Source of the DNA: Granulicella tundricola MP5ACTX9
Lineage (GTDB): Bacteria > Acidobacteriota > Terriglobia > Terriglobales > Acidobacteriaceae
NCBI RefSeq assembly: GCF_000178975.2
Contig: NC_015059.1
Location: 51,494 to 115,493 of the forward strand
Direction: 5' to 3'
DNA: 64,000 nucleotides
The notes under the pieces were generated by a model that saw only the letters and a program-made list of their open reading frames with translations, was not told where the DNA came from and searched no databases. Below, piece by piece: positions 47,052 through 56,115 of this stretch. The translations under genes were made by a program, and so were the position numbers. Numbering within the stretch: position 1 is the stretch's first letter; each line of letters begins with the position of its first letter.

Positions 47052-47292
47052 TAGGAACACACCTCTTTGAGGTGGCGGACTACAGCATTGCATCATTCAA
47101 TACCGACGCTTCAATTGGCAGCAGTGTTGCGTCGACTATCGCTTGGAGACAATGGCGTAGCGATCCGGGGCGACCTCTTGTGCAGAGAAAAAGGCGATGG
47201 AGGCACCGGTAGTCATGATGTCCTAAGCTGACCTTTCGTTGGACACTGGAGAGAGGTGAAGGGGGGCCTCGCCATAAATAAAAGTCCCTTTC

Positions 47293-48987
47293 TCAGCGCG
47301 GGCGTTTACAGGTGTAGATGTCAAAGTAATGGCTAGATGAGGTTAGGGAGTATGTGTCTAAGAACATCCGTTCGAAAGTTGCGGGGAAGAGAAGGCGACC
47401 GCTATACCGGTCGGGATACATGCCACTGTAAATGCTGACCGAGTGGAATGGAACCTGCCCACGGGGGATGAGCCAGACATCGGATTCGCACGAAGCAACA
47501 TGGCGCAGATCGGATTCCCGCATTGGCTCGTTTACCATCTCTATGTCCGCCTGAGCCGAAGGATCAAAGGTGTATGAGCCTCCCGCAAAAATGAGCTGCG
47601 GAGCCGAGAACATCGGTGAGTACTCACGCTCCAAGTCAAACTCACCAATGCCATTGCCAAGTTCTACCCTATGCCCCGAATAGGAAGCTAAAACCCTGTT
47701 CACATCATTTTCAAGCGCAACCGACTGAGCCGCTTCTTGTCTGGTTAGAGTGCGTACATCTTGGAGTTCACTAACTTCGGTCAGTAAGAGCAGCAAAGCG
47801 AGACATCCGCACAGATAAACATGTAGCAAGCCAGGAGAAGATGACGACGGCATCCCAGAACGAGACTTGTGAATGAGCTGAGCTACTATATAGCCCGTGA
47901 AAACGAAATATGGGACTAGGTGATGTCGTCCGGCACCGATCTTACTTGCCAACACATCCATAGCAAGTATACTGCCCGTCATAAAAGAGAAAGGAATCCA
48001 GTTCTCTCTAAGAAACTGTCGGGCCAGAGAGTGATGTCGTCTATGTAACTGCCAATATGCTAATAAACATGGAAAAAGGAGCAGACCGGTTATTACCACG
48101 TTGCCTAGGAACTCTCTTATACTTTTTGGCTGATGCGACATTACCGTAAGCCAATGGAGATAATCGTGCAAGTTCAAAGTATGCAAAGCAAATGGTAGAA
48201 AACTTAATAGTATTGAGCCCGCCGCCACAAGGAGCAGGAGTCTAGATCCATGCCGCTGCCAAAACAAGGAAAGTGGGTAGACAAAATACATGAATGCTGT
48301 AACCTTTACTCCGCATCCGAGAGTAACTGCTGCAATCATTAAGACACAGCCAAGCGCACCTCCCTCTGATATGGCCGCCAGGAGGCTGAGTGCAACTGCG
48401 ACATAAATGAACAGATCTCCTCGAGCCTGAAAGAGATAGTTCTGCTTCATCAAGCACGTAGATAAAACGAGTATGGTCGCAAGAAGACTTGAGGGCCAAC
48501 GAAATAGCTTCTTGAAGATGACGAAGAGGACCAAGATGAACACGGCATTCGCCAGTCCAACCACTCCCTTCAGTACGGCCACTGTAGCGCCGAAAAGCTT
48601 CATTGCCAAGCCGTAGGGAAGAAAGCAGAGTGGTCCATACGAAATAACCATGTCATAGACGGGCTTGCTATGAACAGAGAAGAACGAAGCGGCCACCACC
48701 ATTGGTTCGACGGGATCGACATATCCAGGAAACCGAAGTATCAGACATCCGATGTAGAGATAAAGGAGGCCAAGCACACTAACGATCGATAGTTGCCAGC
48801 GAGATTGTGTTAATGCTCCAAGGGCCGTGTCCCAGGTGCGCGGAAGCAAGAACCGGACGCCGACACACACCAAGCTAAAGATAAAACAAAGGATAAAAAA
48901 ATTAGGATACAAAAGGGCAAATAGGCCGCGTTGGGAGATGGCAGGCAATACCATTGGCAGCAGCTCGCAATCTGAAAAATCTTCCAT
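47293..48987 (-). CDS. GT-C-like multi-pass membrane glycosyltransferase, putative
   Basis: About 564 residues from ATG 48987 (GTG 49008 is the alternative). Some 11-12 membrane helices fill the first 430 residues, followed by a soluble C-terminal domain of about 130 residues. The first periplasmic loop has GYVDPVEPM, an Asp/Glu pair placed like the catalytic acidic motif of GT-C enzymes. KIGAGRHHLVPYF lies in a later loop. It may transfer a sugar from a polyprenyl phosphate to the polymer. It sits next to the export module. The family assignment is from topology only. Confidence 0.6.
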   Translation of the reverse strand: MEDFSDCELLPMVLPAISQRGLFALLYPNFFILCFIFSLVCVGVRFLLPRTWDTALGALTQSRWQLSIVSVLGLLYLYIGCLILRFPGYVDPVEPMVVAASFFSVHSKPVYDMVISYGPLCFLPYGLAMKLFGATVAVLKGVVGLANAVFILVLFVIFKKLFRWPSSLLATILVLSTCLMKQNYLFQARGDLFIYVAVALSLLAAISEGGALGCVLMIAAVTLGCGVKVTAFMYFVYPLSLFWQRHGSRLLLLVAAGSILLSFLPFALHTLNLHDYLHWLTVMSHQPKSIREFLGNVVITGLLLFPCLLAYWQLHRRHHSLARQFLRENWIPFSFMTGSILAMDVLASKIGAGRHHLVPYFVFTGYIVAQLIHKSRSGMPSSSSPGLLHVYLCGCLALLLLLTEVSELQDVRTLTRQEAAQSVALENDVNRVLASYSGHRVELGNGIGEFDLEREYSPMFSAPQLIFAGGSYTFDPSAQADIEMVNEPMRESDLRHVASCESDVWLIPRGQVPFHSVSIYSGMYPDRYSGRLLFPATFERMFLDTYSLTSSSHYFDIYTCKRPR

Positions 48988-49082
48988 GCTCCGGGGTCGC
49001 AGCCACACTAAAGGACCCGTAGAGGTATTAATACTATGTTAGATCCCGCGCACCAAACAATCTGGTGGCCGCTTGCAAAGCA

Positions 49083-49730
49083 TCAAAAAGCAGGAACACC
49101 GGCAGATGCCGAGAAATTAGGAATCCGCATAAATTTGCTGAACTGCGTTGCCATATTTTCAGGAATATAAATGATATCTCCTGGCTCAAGGGAAAGATCC
49201 TGCTCGAGCTGTTTCGTTTTGTGAATGCGATGCAGATTGAGTTGCAACACCTCCGCCATACCCGAGTTCCCACTGATACGTCGAAAAACAACAACCTTTG
49301 TCTCGCGAGCGGAATCCTTAAATCCTCCTGCAAGCATAACCGCTTGTAGGGCAGTCATATCCTCACGCATCTCGATTTTTCCTGGTATCAAGACCTGACC
49401 CGCTACCATGACGTAAGGGTGTTGGAAATCTTTCAGCTGGAGATTAAGTTCTGGCGCATTGAGGCGAGCGGAGTCTCGTTCCACGATCAGATCGTGGGCT
49501 TGTTGCAATGTCAAACCAGATAATTTGAGTGTTCCCGCAAGACTTAAATCAACAAACCCGTCTGGCCCAATCGTCGCTGTCTGGTTTAACTCTGGGCTTA
49601 GTCGATAATCGAGAGAGAGTGTGTCCCCGGGGTGTAAATGATACTGTGAGTGTTCATGGAGTTTATCGTCAGCATGCATCACGCTTGAAAGTAGTAAACC
49701 TGCCACAGCGAAGAACGTTGCAATTCTCAT
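49083..49730 (-). CDS. Polysaccharide export protein, Wza-like
   Basis: A 215-residue secreted protein from ATG 49730, with signal peptide IATFFAVAGLLLSSVMHA. It has a Poly_export domain (YHLHPGDTLSLDYRLSP, TIGPDGFVDLSLAG) and one SLBB-like domain (VMVAGQVLIPGKIEM, LQAVMLAGGF). No lipobox Cys is visible, unlike E. coli Wza, and the protein is shorter. It would form or cap the outer-membrane export channel. Its start overlaps the kinase-like gene by 4 bp (ATGA), the last step of a three-gene leftward operon. Confidence 0.88.
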   Translation of the reverse strand: MRIATFFAVAGLLLSSVMHADDKLHEHSQYHLHPGDTLSLDYRLSPELNQTATIGPDGFVDLSLAGTLKLSGLTLQQAHDLIVERDSARLNAPELNLQLKDFQHPYVMVAGQVLIPGKIEMREDMTALQAVMLAGGFKDSARETKVVVFRRISGNSGMAEVLQLNLHRIHKTKQLEQDLSLEPGDIIYIPENMATQFSKFMRIPNFSASAGVPAF

Positions 49731-50350
49731 CGGGTCCTCTTTGCAAAATGTTTGTAAAACCATTTCGGCATAACGGTCTGGGCTTTGTTTAGTACGTAAC
49801 CTTCGAAAGTTCCGCCGGCAGCAACGATCTTTCGTTCTGCGAACAGAATATCTGTTGTGGTGGTTCCTCCCGCCTGAACCACCAAGATGACTCCATCGAC
49901 AACAGGAGCAACGCTTAAGGTGTTGTTGTCCTCTCGCAGCGGAGGACAGTCAATTAATACAACATTCGAGTGGGTGCAGAGATGCTGCACGACGCCCGAA
50001 CGAGACTCCATTCCCCGATGCCACAATCCAGACATTAACGAGCTATCTTGCTGACTAAGACGTGGCAACTCTTCAGGTCTTCCTGAGCGCCTCTCCAATG
50101 TCAAATAAATCTCGGATGGGTCATGCTTTACTGTCTCAAGAGAGGAAAGAGAAATGTGAAGGACCTTTGGAATAAGCATGGTCTCTAAGGCTGAAGCAAG
50201 TGTTTTGGTCACATAGGAGACGCCTTCTCCATGATTCACGGAGGTGATCGCAAGGGACAGCCCACGTGTCGGATCCATATTGGAGCGTTCTACTATACGA
50301 TGCAAGAGCCCCTGATACATGGACGGAGCGTCTAAAGTTTTCATAGGCAT
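49727..50350 (-). CDS. BY-kinase-like ATPase with degenerate P-loop
   Basis: A 207-residue protein matching the cytoplasmic domain of Wzc/CpsD-type bacterial tyrosine kinases in size and order. SVNHGEGVSYVTKTLA (37-52) aligns to the Walker A region, but the P-loop Lys is Val44. The Walker A-prime Asp is also replaced (VLHISLSS). Walker B (VVLIDCPP, 130-137) remains. There is no Tyr-rich tail. It may be a non-catalytic regulator of chain length rather than a kinase. It lies 50 bp after the chain-length gene and overlaps the wza-like gene. Confidence 0.8.
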   Translation of the reverse strand: MPMKTLDAPSMYQGLLHRIVERSNMDPTRGLSLAITSVNHGEGVSYVTKTLASALETMLIPKVLHISLSSLETVKHDPSEIYLTLERRSGRPEELPRLSQQDSSLMSGLWHRGMESRSGVVQHLCTHSNVVLIDCPPLREDNNTLSVAPVVDGVILVVQAGGTTTTDILFAERKIVAAGGTFEGYVLNKAQTVMPKWFYKHFAKRTR

Positions 50351-50402
50351 AAGTTATGCAAATTGTTGTGGCCGGTGTAACGGTGAGGAAGTGAGAAAGG
50401 AT

Positions 50403-51944
50403 TCACGCAAGCAGATCATCAACGTGGCTATTAGCGTCAAGTCTTGATCGAACGGGCACGGATGCGAGAAGGGGATAACGAGCTACCGCCTCAAGCTCAG
50501 AATCATCAGCGATGGTCGATCGGCTATTTTCAACGAGAAATACACCGAAGCCGCCCAAGAACACTGCAGTAAGGAAGGTTAGCAAACCATCCTTCTTGGG
50601 TCGCGGACGAACAGGGGAAAGAGAAAAGGTTGGAGCTTGTGCGACAGCAACATTCAAAAGTTGATGCTCATCTAGAACGTCAGTCATATGTGACTCGTCG
50701 CGTTTCTGAGCATACACCTGATAGTTGGCTTCAGTTTCGGCGACACGCCGCTGTAGGGCGTTTAGCTCCTGTGTCTGCTCTTCTGTATTTCCCAGCCTGC
50801 TATTCAAGCGGGTGATCTGATCCGCTAGTTCATGGCGACGCCCAGATACGCCTTCAAGCCTAGTGCGTGTACTGCTTAGATCCTGCTCAACTGCTTGCCA
50901 AGTTGGGTTGATATCAGTGGATGTTTCTGCGTAGTAAGATCCGTTCATGTTCTTCAAGGTCGCCTCTACCTGAGCGATCTGTTCGTCGACCTGAAGGATG
51001 AGGCGGTCGCCCGGCTTGTACTTAGATACAAGCTCTGTACGACTGAGATTCAGCTCACTTAACCGAGTTCGAAGTTGATCTATCGAACCCGATGCCGGGA
51101 TTGCTGTCTCGTGAGTAGGACGGCGGCTGGGCAGCGCCTGAAGCTGATCATTGTCCGCCGTCACTTTATGGGTGAGCTCACTAATTTCTACGTTGGCGTC
51201 GCGTAGTTGAGTGTCGGCGTCGAAAAGCTGTTTCTGCAGTCCGCCTTCTTGCTCGGTTATTGACACGATGCCATTCTGCTGCTGGAAGGACGAAAGTGCC
51301 TGTTCAGCCCTTTGCCACTGTAGGCGGTAACGTTCAGCTTCCTGATCAAACAACTGAGATGCGCCGGCAGGATGATTAATCTGCAGCTTCTTTTGCAGGA
51401 ACACATCGAGGAGTTTCTTCAGAACTAGAGTGGATTGGTGTGGATCACGACTGACCAGCTGAACCGAGATGACGTGAGACTTGCGAATCGGTGTTACAGC
51501 CAAATTGTCTTGAAGAGACCCAACCGCCCCTTCGTGGCGCTGTTGCTCGTCAAGGGGTCGTTGAGAAGGCGAGGTTTTGCTCCACCCTGGATCGATAACC
51601 TCATCAAGTACATCTGCGCTTTGCAGGAGTTCGATCTCGGAATTAATCTCTTCCTCTGAAACCTCGGCTGCAGTGGCGGGAGCTTCGGAGCGTCCCGCTG
51701 TGATCACTTGTTCGCTACGAGCATTTTGGACAAGGAGTTCCATGCGCGAAGCATATTTCTTGTGGCTTCCAAAAATATACACAGCACCCAAAGCGAGAAC
51801 AGTGAAGAACACGCTTAAGAATACGTAACGCTGCCGGATCAACGCTTCTAGCATTCGTTTGAGCGAGAAAGTACTCGCCTCTGCCAGATCATCATTTATG
51901 GCGGGTAGAGGCCTAATAAGATCAAGTTGGGGGGGTTGATTCAG
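50403..51944 (-). CDS. Chain-length determinant protein (Wzc N-terminal/GNVR type)
   Basis: The first ATG is 51854, but the frame continues upstream through LDLIRPLPAINDD, an N-terminal cytoplasmic segment typical of the family. GAGGAG at 51951-51956 points to a CTG start at 51944, giving about 513 residues. There are two membrane helices (YVFLSVFFTVLALGAVYIF near the start and LLTFLTAVFLGGFGVFLV near the end) around a long periplasmic coiled-coil region. ELNALQRRVAETEANYQVY is the GNVR-type signature. It controls polymer length and couples to the export channel. The kinase part is a separate gene, as in Gram-positive Cps systems. Confidence 0.88.
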   Translation of the reverse strand: MNQPPQLDLIRPLPAINDDLAEASTFSLKRMLEALIRQRYVFLSVFFTVLALGAVYIFGSHKKYASRMELLVQNARSEQVITAGRSEAPATAAEVSEEEINSEIELLQSADVLDEVIDPGWSKTSPSQRPLDEQQRHEGAVGSLQDNLAVTPIRKSHVISVQLVSRDPHQSTLVLKKLLDVFLQKKLQINHPAGASQLFDQEAERYRLQWQRAEQALSSFQQQNGIVSITEQEGGLQKQLFDADTQLRDANVEISELTHKVTADNDQLQALPSRRPTHETAIPASGSIDQLRTRLSELNLSRTELVSKYKPGDRLILQVDEQIAQVEATLKNMNGSYYAETSTDINPTWQAVEQDLSSTRTRLEGVSGRRHELADQITRLNSRLGNTEEQTQELNALQRRVAETEANYQVYAQKRDESHMTDVLDEHQLLNVAVAQAPTFSLSPVRPRPKKDGLLTFLTAVFLGGFGVFLVENSRSTIADDSELEAVARYPLLASVPVRSRLDANSHVDDLLA

Positions 51945-52228
51945 GACAGACTCCTCGAGGGTAACCGGGTTTACGAGCTTCGATGTTCAGTGTACTAATT
52001 TCAAAGTTTACTACATCCGTGTGTTAGATGCCGTGAAAGAGTGTATATTATCTTCGCTCGATTGCGACCGATGAAAGAAGGAAAACCCGGGCCCCCGGAA
52101 TAAGTTGCTGGCACCTCCATTCTCGATCGAAACGCTGCCATCAAGATTGGCTACCAACACCTCGATTGGGGTAGGCCCGCAAACCTTACTCTTGTGCGAA
52201 ACGGAAGTAACGCAGTAGAACAGGTTCT

Positions 52229-52934
52229 TCAAATGGCAGCGTTGTAGCTACTGTGTTCAAGCCATACAAACAATGAAAATGAGCCATCTCTTTCCGCAAG
52301 AGCATGTGATTGACTGGCATCGGCCCCAGTGATCGTATAGTCGAGCTTTCCTGGAGAAAAGCTGCCTCCCGGATCGCCCAGCATGGAGATAAGGTTCTTC
52401 ACATCTGTGTACGCAGGTTTTGCGGAAAATCGGAATGAAGCAGACCATAAGCCGGTGACGAAACTTCGTCCAGCAGCTCGTATATACAGGTACTTCCGCT
52501 GTTTACAGAGACGAGCTCGTATCGTTTCCGTAGGGATAGATTTGCCACAGTTGATTTGGCTGATTGGAGTTGAGACGCTGCCGTGCCTGCATCTGTCCGC
52601 CATCGTCAACTGAGAGAGCGGAAAAATCCAAGCAAGAACCGCTGAGAGAGGATACGAGTTGATATGTTTTACCTGAAGGGGTGCTGACGGGGGCCACTGA
52701 CCGTGATCGAGCAGCGCTGGCATTGCAAGACCATGATGGAACGACTGAACCATTTGCAGGGCTCCCGCCAGAGATATCCATACACGCAGAGCCGTCAAAC
52801 GCTAACTTAAGAGAATAACAACCGGCGGCAAGACCCTGTTTGGCAACGCCTTCGGAAGAAGCGGGAGCTGGCGATGAGAGTAAGCCGACAATGGCGACAA
52901 TCAAGAAATGATAAGGTCGTGCAAAAAACATCAT
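52229..52934 (-). pseudogene. Ricin-domain glycoside hydrolase, internally deleted copy
   Basis: ATG 52934 has GGGAG 7 bases upstream, a signal peptide (HFLIVAIVGLLSSPAPA) and most of a ricin B domain to about 52510. The whole catalytic core with both Glu motifs is missing. Sequence then jumps to the C-terminal part in another frame: YTDVKNLISMLGDPGGSFSP and FSLFVWLEHSSYN, ending at 52229. It is the fourth copy of the family in this window and cannot be a glycosidase. A short secreted lectin could still be made. Confidence 0.82.
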
Positions 52935-53035
52935 TGAGCCGCTCCCAAGATAATTAAGCAAGTTGATGGAAGTCATGCTACACCGCGGTGCAACAGTGAA
53001 TAGCTCAATCATGGGGCGTATGTTCGCAACGGGCC

Positions 53036-53073
53036 ATTACCCTTTTGCAAAGGGTAATAGCCAATAAGTGTTA
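53036..53073 (-). promoter_or_regulatory. Hairpin and leader motif upstream of the decayed glycosidase
   Basis: A perfect 10-bp hairpin (ATTACCCTTT, TGC, AAAGGGTAAT; 53036-53058) overlaps GGGTAATAGCCAAT, one base, AGTGTTA (53052-53073). The latter matches the motif at 13766-13787 with identical spacing. It lies about 100-120 bp upstream of the start codon. Confidence 0.5.
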
Positions 53074-53410
53074 TCTCAGGAGTCCTGGGACTCAAACGCC
53101 TGACCCCAGAAGTGTTGAGAGGCAAGAAGATGTGGTGGGATTGCGGTTTTGGTCAGGATCTCTTATGAAGAGTGATGCGTACGATTAGCATTTGTGCATC
53201 TATGGCAACGGTCGTGCAGCTCCATCCCACCTATGAGTTATTGGCGGTGAGCGCCCTTCGCGTCATGCTTGATCGAATGCCTATCGACCTTGTTGGCGAT
53301 TTTGCGGCAACATTGTGTTCTAACCGACACAGATCCAGGCCGCTATGAGAAATCACTTAGGCGGAAAAGTATACACGAGATTCATAGACGGAATGATAGT
53401 ATGAGGTGCT

Positions 53411-56113
53411 ATGAATTGTTCTGCAACTGCTTCATTTGCTTTGGTCGTGGTTGGTGCCGGTCCAGCAGGTATCGCGCCACTGTTAGCTGCCTCAAAGGAA
53501 GAGAAATTAGGTGACCTCCTCAAGGCGGGCGTTATCATCATCGATGACAGCGACCGGATTGGGGCGGGCACGATCGGCAGCTATGCGATCCGATCAGACA
53601 GTACAGCCTTAGCGATTCTCGATATCATCATGCGCCCTCATGACGATGCGTTCACGGCGCTGCGTGACAATCCTATTGTGCTGGAGGTGGCTGCCTACGG
53701 CAACGATGCGGTGCCTCTCTCACTCGCAGGGGAATTTCTACATTTGCTGGGTACCACGGTCTTAGACTTGGTGGCAGCCAGCCCGCGGGGAAGGATTCTT
53801 CGCAATACGCATGCACTCTTCGTTCGCCAGATCTCACCTCACGAATGGGATACCCATGTGTTTGATCGGGACCGCGGTATTGCAGAGGTTCTTCGATCCT
53901 CATCAGTTGTTTTGGCGACCGGCGCCCACCAGCCTGAAGCAAGACTTTTCTTAGAAGCTGTGGCCGGGCAACCGCTATTGCCTCGCTACAAAGGCAGAGT
54001 TCTACAGTCGGGCTATGCTCTGACAAGCGTTGGCCTCTCTGATATTGCTGCAAGGTTGGAGGACCGAGAGCAAGCCAGGATTGTGATTGTCGGTGGGTCG
54101 ACAAGTGCGGGTGCCGTGGCACATGCAATGTTAAATCGGCTACCTAGTTCTTCTCAATTCGGCCCTGAAAGCATCACCATCCTACATCGCCGACCACTTC
54201 ACATTTTCTATAGTTCGGTTGCCGAAGCTGAGGCGGATGGGTACACCGAGTTTGGCCCCTTAGATGTCTGCCCTCTTTCTGGAAGAGTTTATCGATTGGG
54301 TGGCTTCAGGCTCGACTCACGCGAGCTTATTATGAGCGTTCGCGGGATAGGCGGAAGGCCACCCGAGCCGCGTGTAAGACTACAACTGATTTCACCGGAA
54401 AAGTCTTTTCAATGCCAAAAACTCTTAGATGAAGCAGACGTGATTATTGCAGCCATGGGCTATCTACCGCGTGCACTTCCCATCTTTGACGAGAAGAATC
54501 AACCGATTGCACTCATGCTGGAAAGGAATGGATCGAACCGACTTGTTGATGCCTATTGTCGTGTGTTGGATCAACACGGCGCAGCCATCTCGGGGCTTTT
54601 TGCTATTGGGTTGGCTGCCGGACATCCACCTGACAGGGAGCTTGGAGGAGAGGCAACATTCGAAGGGCAAATAAATAGTTTGTGGTTGTGGCAACATGCT
54701 CTAGGCAACCGAATCGTTAGTCAGGTCCTAGACCGCAGTAGGACGTTGTTGGTCCCCCAAAGCAAGGCGCCTCTCCCAACCCTCGTGACACAGGTCCAGG
54801 CTAAACCTCAAGTTCGGCACATACAGGAGGACCTGGTGCAGGTTCCTTTTCTGGAATCTCCTCGACTTCAGATTGAAAGAAGGAGCCACAGTCGTCACAT
54901 CCTTCCTCCTGATGCTCCATTACCTTTGATTAGACCCAACCCTCCGAAGCTGAGCCACAACGGTGCTGCTCTCGCCGCCATTGAAGACTCGGGAATATAC
55001 TCTAACTACGGTCCGGTGAACAGCCGTTTTGAATTAGCTCTTATCGACAAGCTGTTCATACGTGGTTCATGTCTGACGGTGTGCAACGCCACGATCGGTT
55101 TGATGCTCGCCATCCGAGAGGTCATCGAAGAGCGCCAATCTCCGAAGCGTCGTTTTGCACTGATGCCGTCCTTCACCTTCGCTGCAACCGCACATGCGGC
55201 CGTCTGGAATGGCCTAATTCCCTTGCTTTGCGATATTGACCCAGAAACATGGCTTCCATCTCACCAGGCAGAGGAGTTGCTCCTAAAGCAGTACAAGGAC
55301 CAAATCGCAGTGATTATTCCATATGCAACATTTGGAAACAATCTCGATCTGGCACGGTACGAGCGTATTGCGAAGGAGCAAGGGATACCGATCGTAATCG
55401 ACGCCGCAGCCTCACTTGGAAGTCTCGATGAAAGAGGCTTAGCATTCGGAACTGATTTCCCTTGGCCGGTCGTCTTTTCGATGCACGCAACAAAGATCTT
55501 TTCTATGGGCGAAGGGGGGGTCATTTACTGTAGCAACGCAAAAAGAATAGACCGACTCCGTTCTATGGGATCTTTTGGGTTCGAATCGCCGCGGGTCTCA
55601 ACACTGCCAGGCTTAAACTCCAAGTTGAGCGAAGTTTCAGCTTTGACTGCATTATTGCAACTGGACCAATTTGACACTGTGCTAGAACGCAGGAAGGTTC
55701 TTACTCGAAAATATATGCAAAAACTTCCTGGATGGCAGCGTCAAAAACTGAATGGAATTCCTGCTCTGTCGTTTGAATCAGTACTTCTTCCGGCACCCTT
55801 GGTTTCGTTTAGAGCCTCGATTATAGAAACATTGAAGGAAAAAGGAATTGGTGCAGGGACATATTTCAGTCCACATATAGCAGAGCACCCCTACTTCATA
55901 GACAGGACTGTTTCTGGCTGCTTGGATGTCACCGCAGATATATCGAGCCGTATCCTCACGCTCCCGATGTTCGACAACATGTTAGAACGCGATATCGTGT
56001 TTGTATGTGCCTCGTTGTGGAATGTTCTCAGGACACTACAACCTAATCAAGAGACAATACTAGATGCGAGAGATAATCCGCGCCGATCGTTGCCAAGCGC
56101 TAAGGTGGGTTAG
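53411..56113 (+). CDS. Fused FAD/NAD(P)-binding oxidoreductase and DegT-type aminotransferase
   Basis: A 900-residue two-domain enzyme. Residues 1-440 form a flavoprotein resembling lysine/ornithine N-monooxygenase-like proteins: FAD motif VVVGAGPAGIAPLL (12-25), NAD(P) motif IVIVGGSTSAGAVAHA (224-239), and ADVIIAAMGY and GLFAIGLAAGHPP near its end. A linker (about 445-505) follows. Residues 505-890 match the DegT/DnrJ/EryC1 sugar aminotransferase family: MPSFTFAATAHAA, IDAAASLG with cofactor Asp664, and SMHATKIFSMGEGG with PLP Lys695. Both halves keep their key motifs. It may oxidise and transaminate one sugar or amino-acid substrate. GAGG precedes ATG 53411. It is followed 2 bp later by a GT2 gene. 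Confidence 0.85.
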   Translation: MNCSATASFALVVVGAGPAGIAPLLAASKEEKLGDLLKAGVIIIDDSDRIGAGTIGSYAIRSDSTALAILDIIMRPHDDAFTALRDNPIVLEVAAYGNDAVPLSLAGEFLHLLGTTVLDLVAASPRGRILRNTHALFVRQISPHEWDTHVFDRDRGIAEVLRSSSVVLATGAHQPEARLFLEAVAGQPLLPRYKGRVLQSGYALTSVGLSDIAARLEDREQARIVIVGGSTSAGAVAHAMLNRLPSSSQFGPESITILHRRPLHIFYSSVAEAEADGYTEFGPLDVCPLSGRVYRLGGFRLDSRELIMSVRGIGGRPPEPRVRLQLISPEKSFQCQKLLDEADVIIAAMGYLPRALPIFDEKNQPIALMLERNGSNRLVDAYCRVLDQHGAAISGLFAIGLAAGHPPDRELGGEATFEGQINSLWLWQHALGNRIVSQVLDRSRTLLVPQSKAPLPTLVTQVQAKPQVRHIQEDLVQVPFLESPRLQIERRSHSRHILPPDAPLPLIRPNPPKLSHNGAALAAIEDSGIYSNYGPVNSRFELALIDKLFIRGSCLTVCNATIGLMLAIREVIEERQSPKRRFALMPSFTFAATAHAAVWNGLIPLLCDIDPETWLPSHQAEELLLKQYKDQIAVIIPYATFGNNLDLARYERIAKEQGIPIVIDAAASLGSLDERGLAFGTDFPWPVVFSMHATKIFSMGEGGVIYCSNAKRIDRLRSMGSFGFESPRVSTLPGLNSKLSEVSALTALLQLDQFDTVLERRKVLTRKYMQKLPGWQRQKLNGIPALSFESVLLPAPLVSFRASIIETLKEKGIGAGTYFSPHIAEHPYFIDRTVSGCLDVTADISSRILTLPMFDNMLERDIVFVCASLWNVLRTLQPNQETILDARDNPRRSLPSAKVG

Positions 56114-56115
56114 AT

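Noticed and set aside
49727..50350. Second ParA/MinD partition protein
   Set aside because: It lies between chain-length and export genes and follows BY-kinase order; the P-loop is degenerate.
52011..52228. Short leftward frame after the decayed glycosidase
   Set aside because: It could be residual C-terminal sequence, but no family block could be matched with confidence.
55565..55590. GGTTCGAATC, resembling a tRNA T-arm
   Set aside because: It lies inside the aminotransferase domain and no cloverleaf can be formed around it.
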